From the NCBI GenBank assembly GCA_006386115.1, contig VFIW01000104.1, forward strand, positions 62,001-126,000: a DNA stretch of 64,000 bases. The letters are read 5' to 3'. The translations under genes and the position numbers were made by a program. Numbering within the stretch: the stretch's first letter is position 1; each line of letters opens with the position of its first letter. This DNA is from Globisporangium splendens (taxonomy: Eukaryota; Oomycota; Peronosporomycetes; Pythiales; Pythiaceae). Of this stretch, positions 64,000 through 64,000 are shown piece by piece. A model generated the notes under the pieces. The model ran no database searches. It saw nothing but the letters and a program-made list of their open reading frames with translations, and had not been told where the DNA came from.

Positions 64000-64000
64000 G

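Larger units (their letters stand above)
60527..64000 (-). repeat. Segmental duplication block B (right copy)
   Basis: Mirror of 22366-25839; it continues past the window end. It follows A' directly, whereas on the left B follows A at the opposite end. Confidence 0.9.

Noticed and set aside
1..64000. RXLR or Crinkler effector genes
   Set aside because: No secreted frame with an RXLR-EER or LFLAK motif was found.
1..64000. tRNA, rRNA and CRISPR arrays
   Set aside because: No cloverleaf with a GGTTCRANTCC arm, rRNA-like sequence or regular spacer array was noticed by eye.
63990..64000. A further splice donor (GTAAG) at the SDR1 stop
   Set aside because: The protein ends in the family-typical PW and the stop is in frame; the left copy shows no plausible extra exon.

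Overview
The window looks like nuclear DNA of an oomycete, probably Pythium or Phytophthora related; the genus is an inference. The reasons are mostly intronless genes with rare short GT-AG introns, several genes with a close match to the oomycete initiator plus flanking element (GCTCATTYYNCAWTTTNYY) 35-80 nt before the start codon, a START/FYVE-type protein, MNN-type mannosyltransferases, secreted S1 and S8 proteases, and Ty3/gypsy and LINE retroelements. No bacterial operon signals, rRNA, tRNA or CRISPR array were seen.

Layout. 1-15 kb holds ordinary genes: a START/FYVE-like protein, a WW-like gene relic, a three-exon TauE/SafE transporter, a head-to-head pair of identical secreted trypsin-like proteases in a 1.57 kb inverted repeat, and a secreted subtilisin. 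From 15 kb to the end most of the sequence is an inverted segmental duplication. Block A (15057-21640) carries three macro-domain paralogues and a DUF1365 membrane protein. Block B (22366-25839) carries two short-chain dehydrogenases. Block C (25860-28134) carries a zinc-free MDR quinone oxidoreductase. All three recur on the other strand at over 99% apparent identity, but in the order C' (46170-48444), a unique 5.5 kb segment with two divergent GT71-like mannosyltransferases, A' (53939-60522), B' (60527-64000). A and B are therefore swapped relative to a simple inversion, with a sharp chimeric junction near 60525.

Between C and C' lies a three-level retroelement nest. A decayed Ty3/gypsy element was hit by a 5'-truncated LINE (LINE A, 15-bp target duplication). 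LINE A was then hit by an apparently full-length 10.5 kb LINE (LINE B, 14-bp duplication). LINE B ORF2 is intact (AP endonuclease, reverse transcriptase, zinc knuckle, RNase H). Its giant ORF1 carries a CCHC knuckle, an IQ motif and an OTU-like cysteine protease domain, with a single in-frame stop near the N terminus. An 823-bp element with LINE-like ends and a 14-bp target duplication sits in both A and A'.

The most biologically novel content is the macro-domain cluster: an F-box-like/acidic-linker/macro fusion, a stand-alone macro protein and a degenerate paralogue. All lack the usual catalytic NAAN asparagine. Together they suggest a lineage-specific system that reads ADP-ribose and may hand its targets to ubiquitin ligases.
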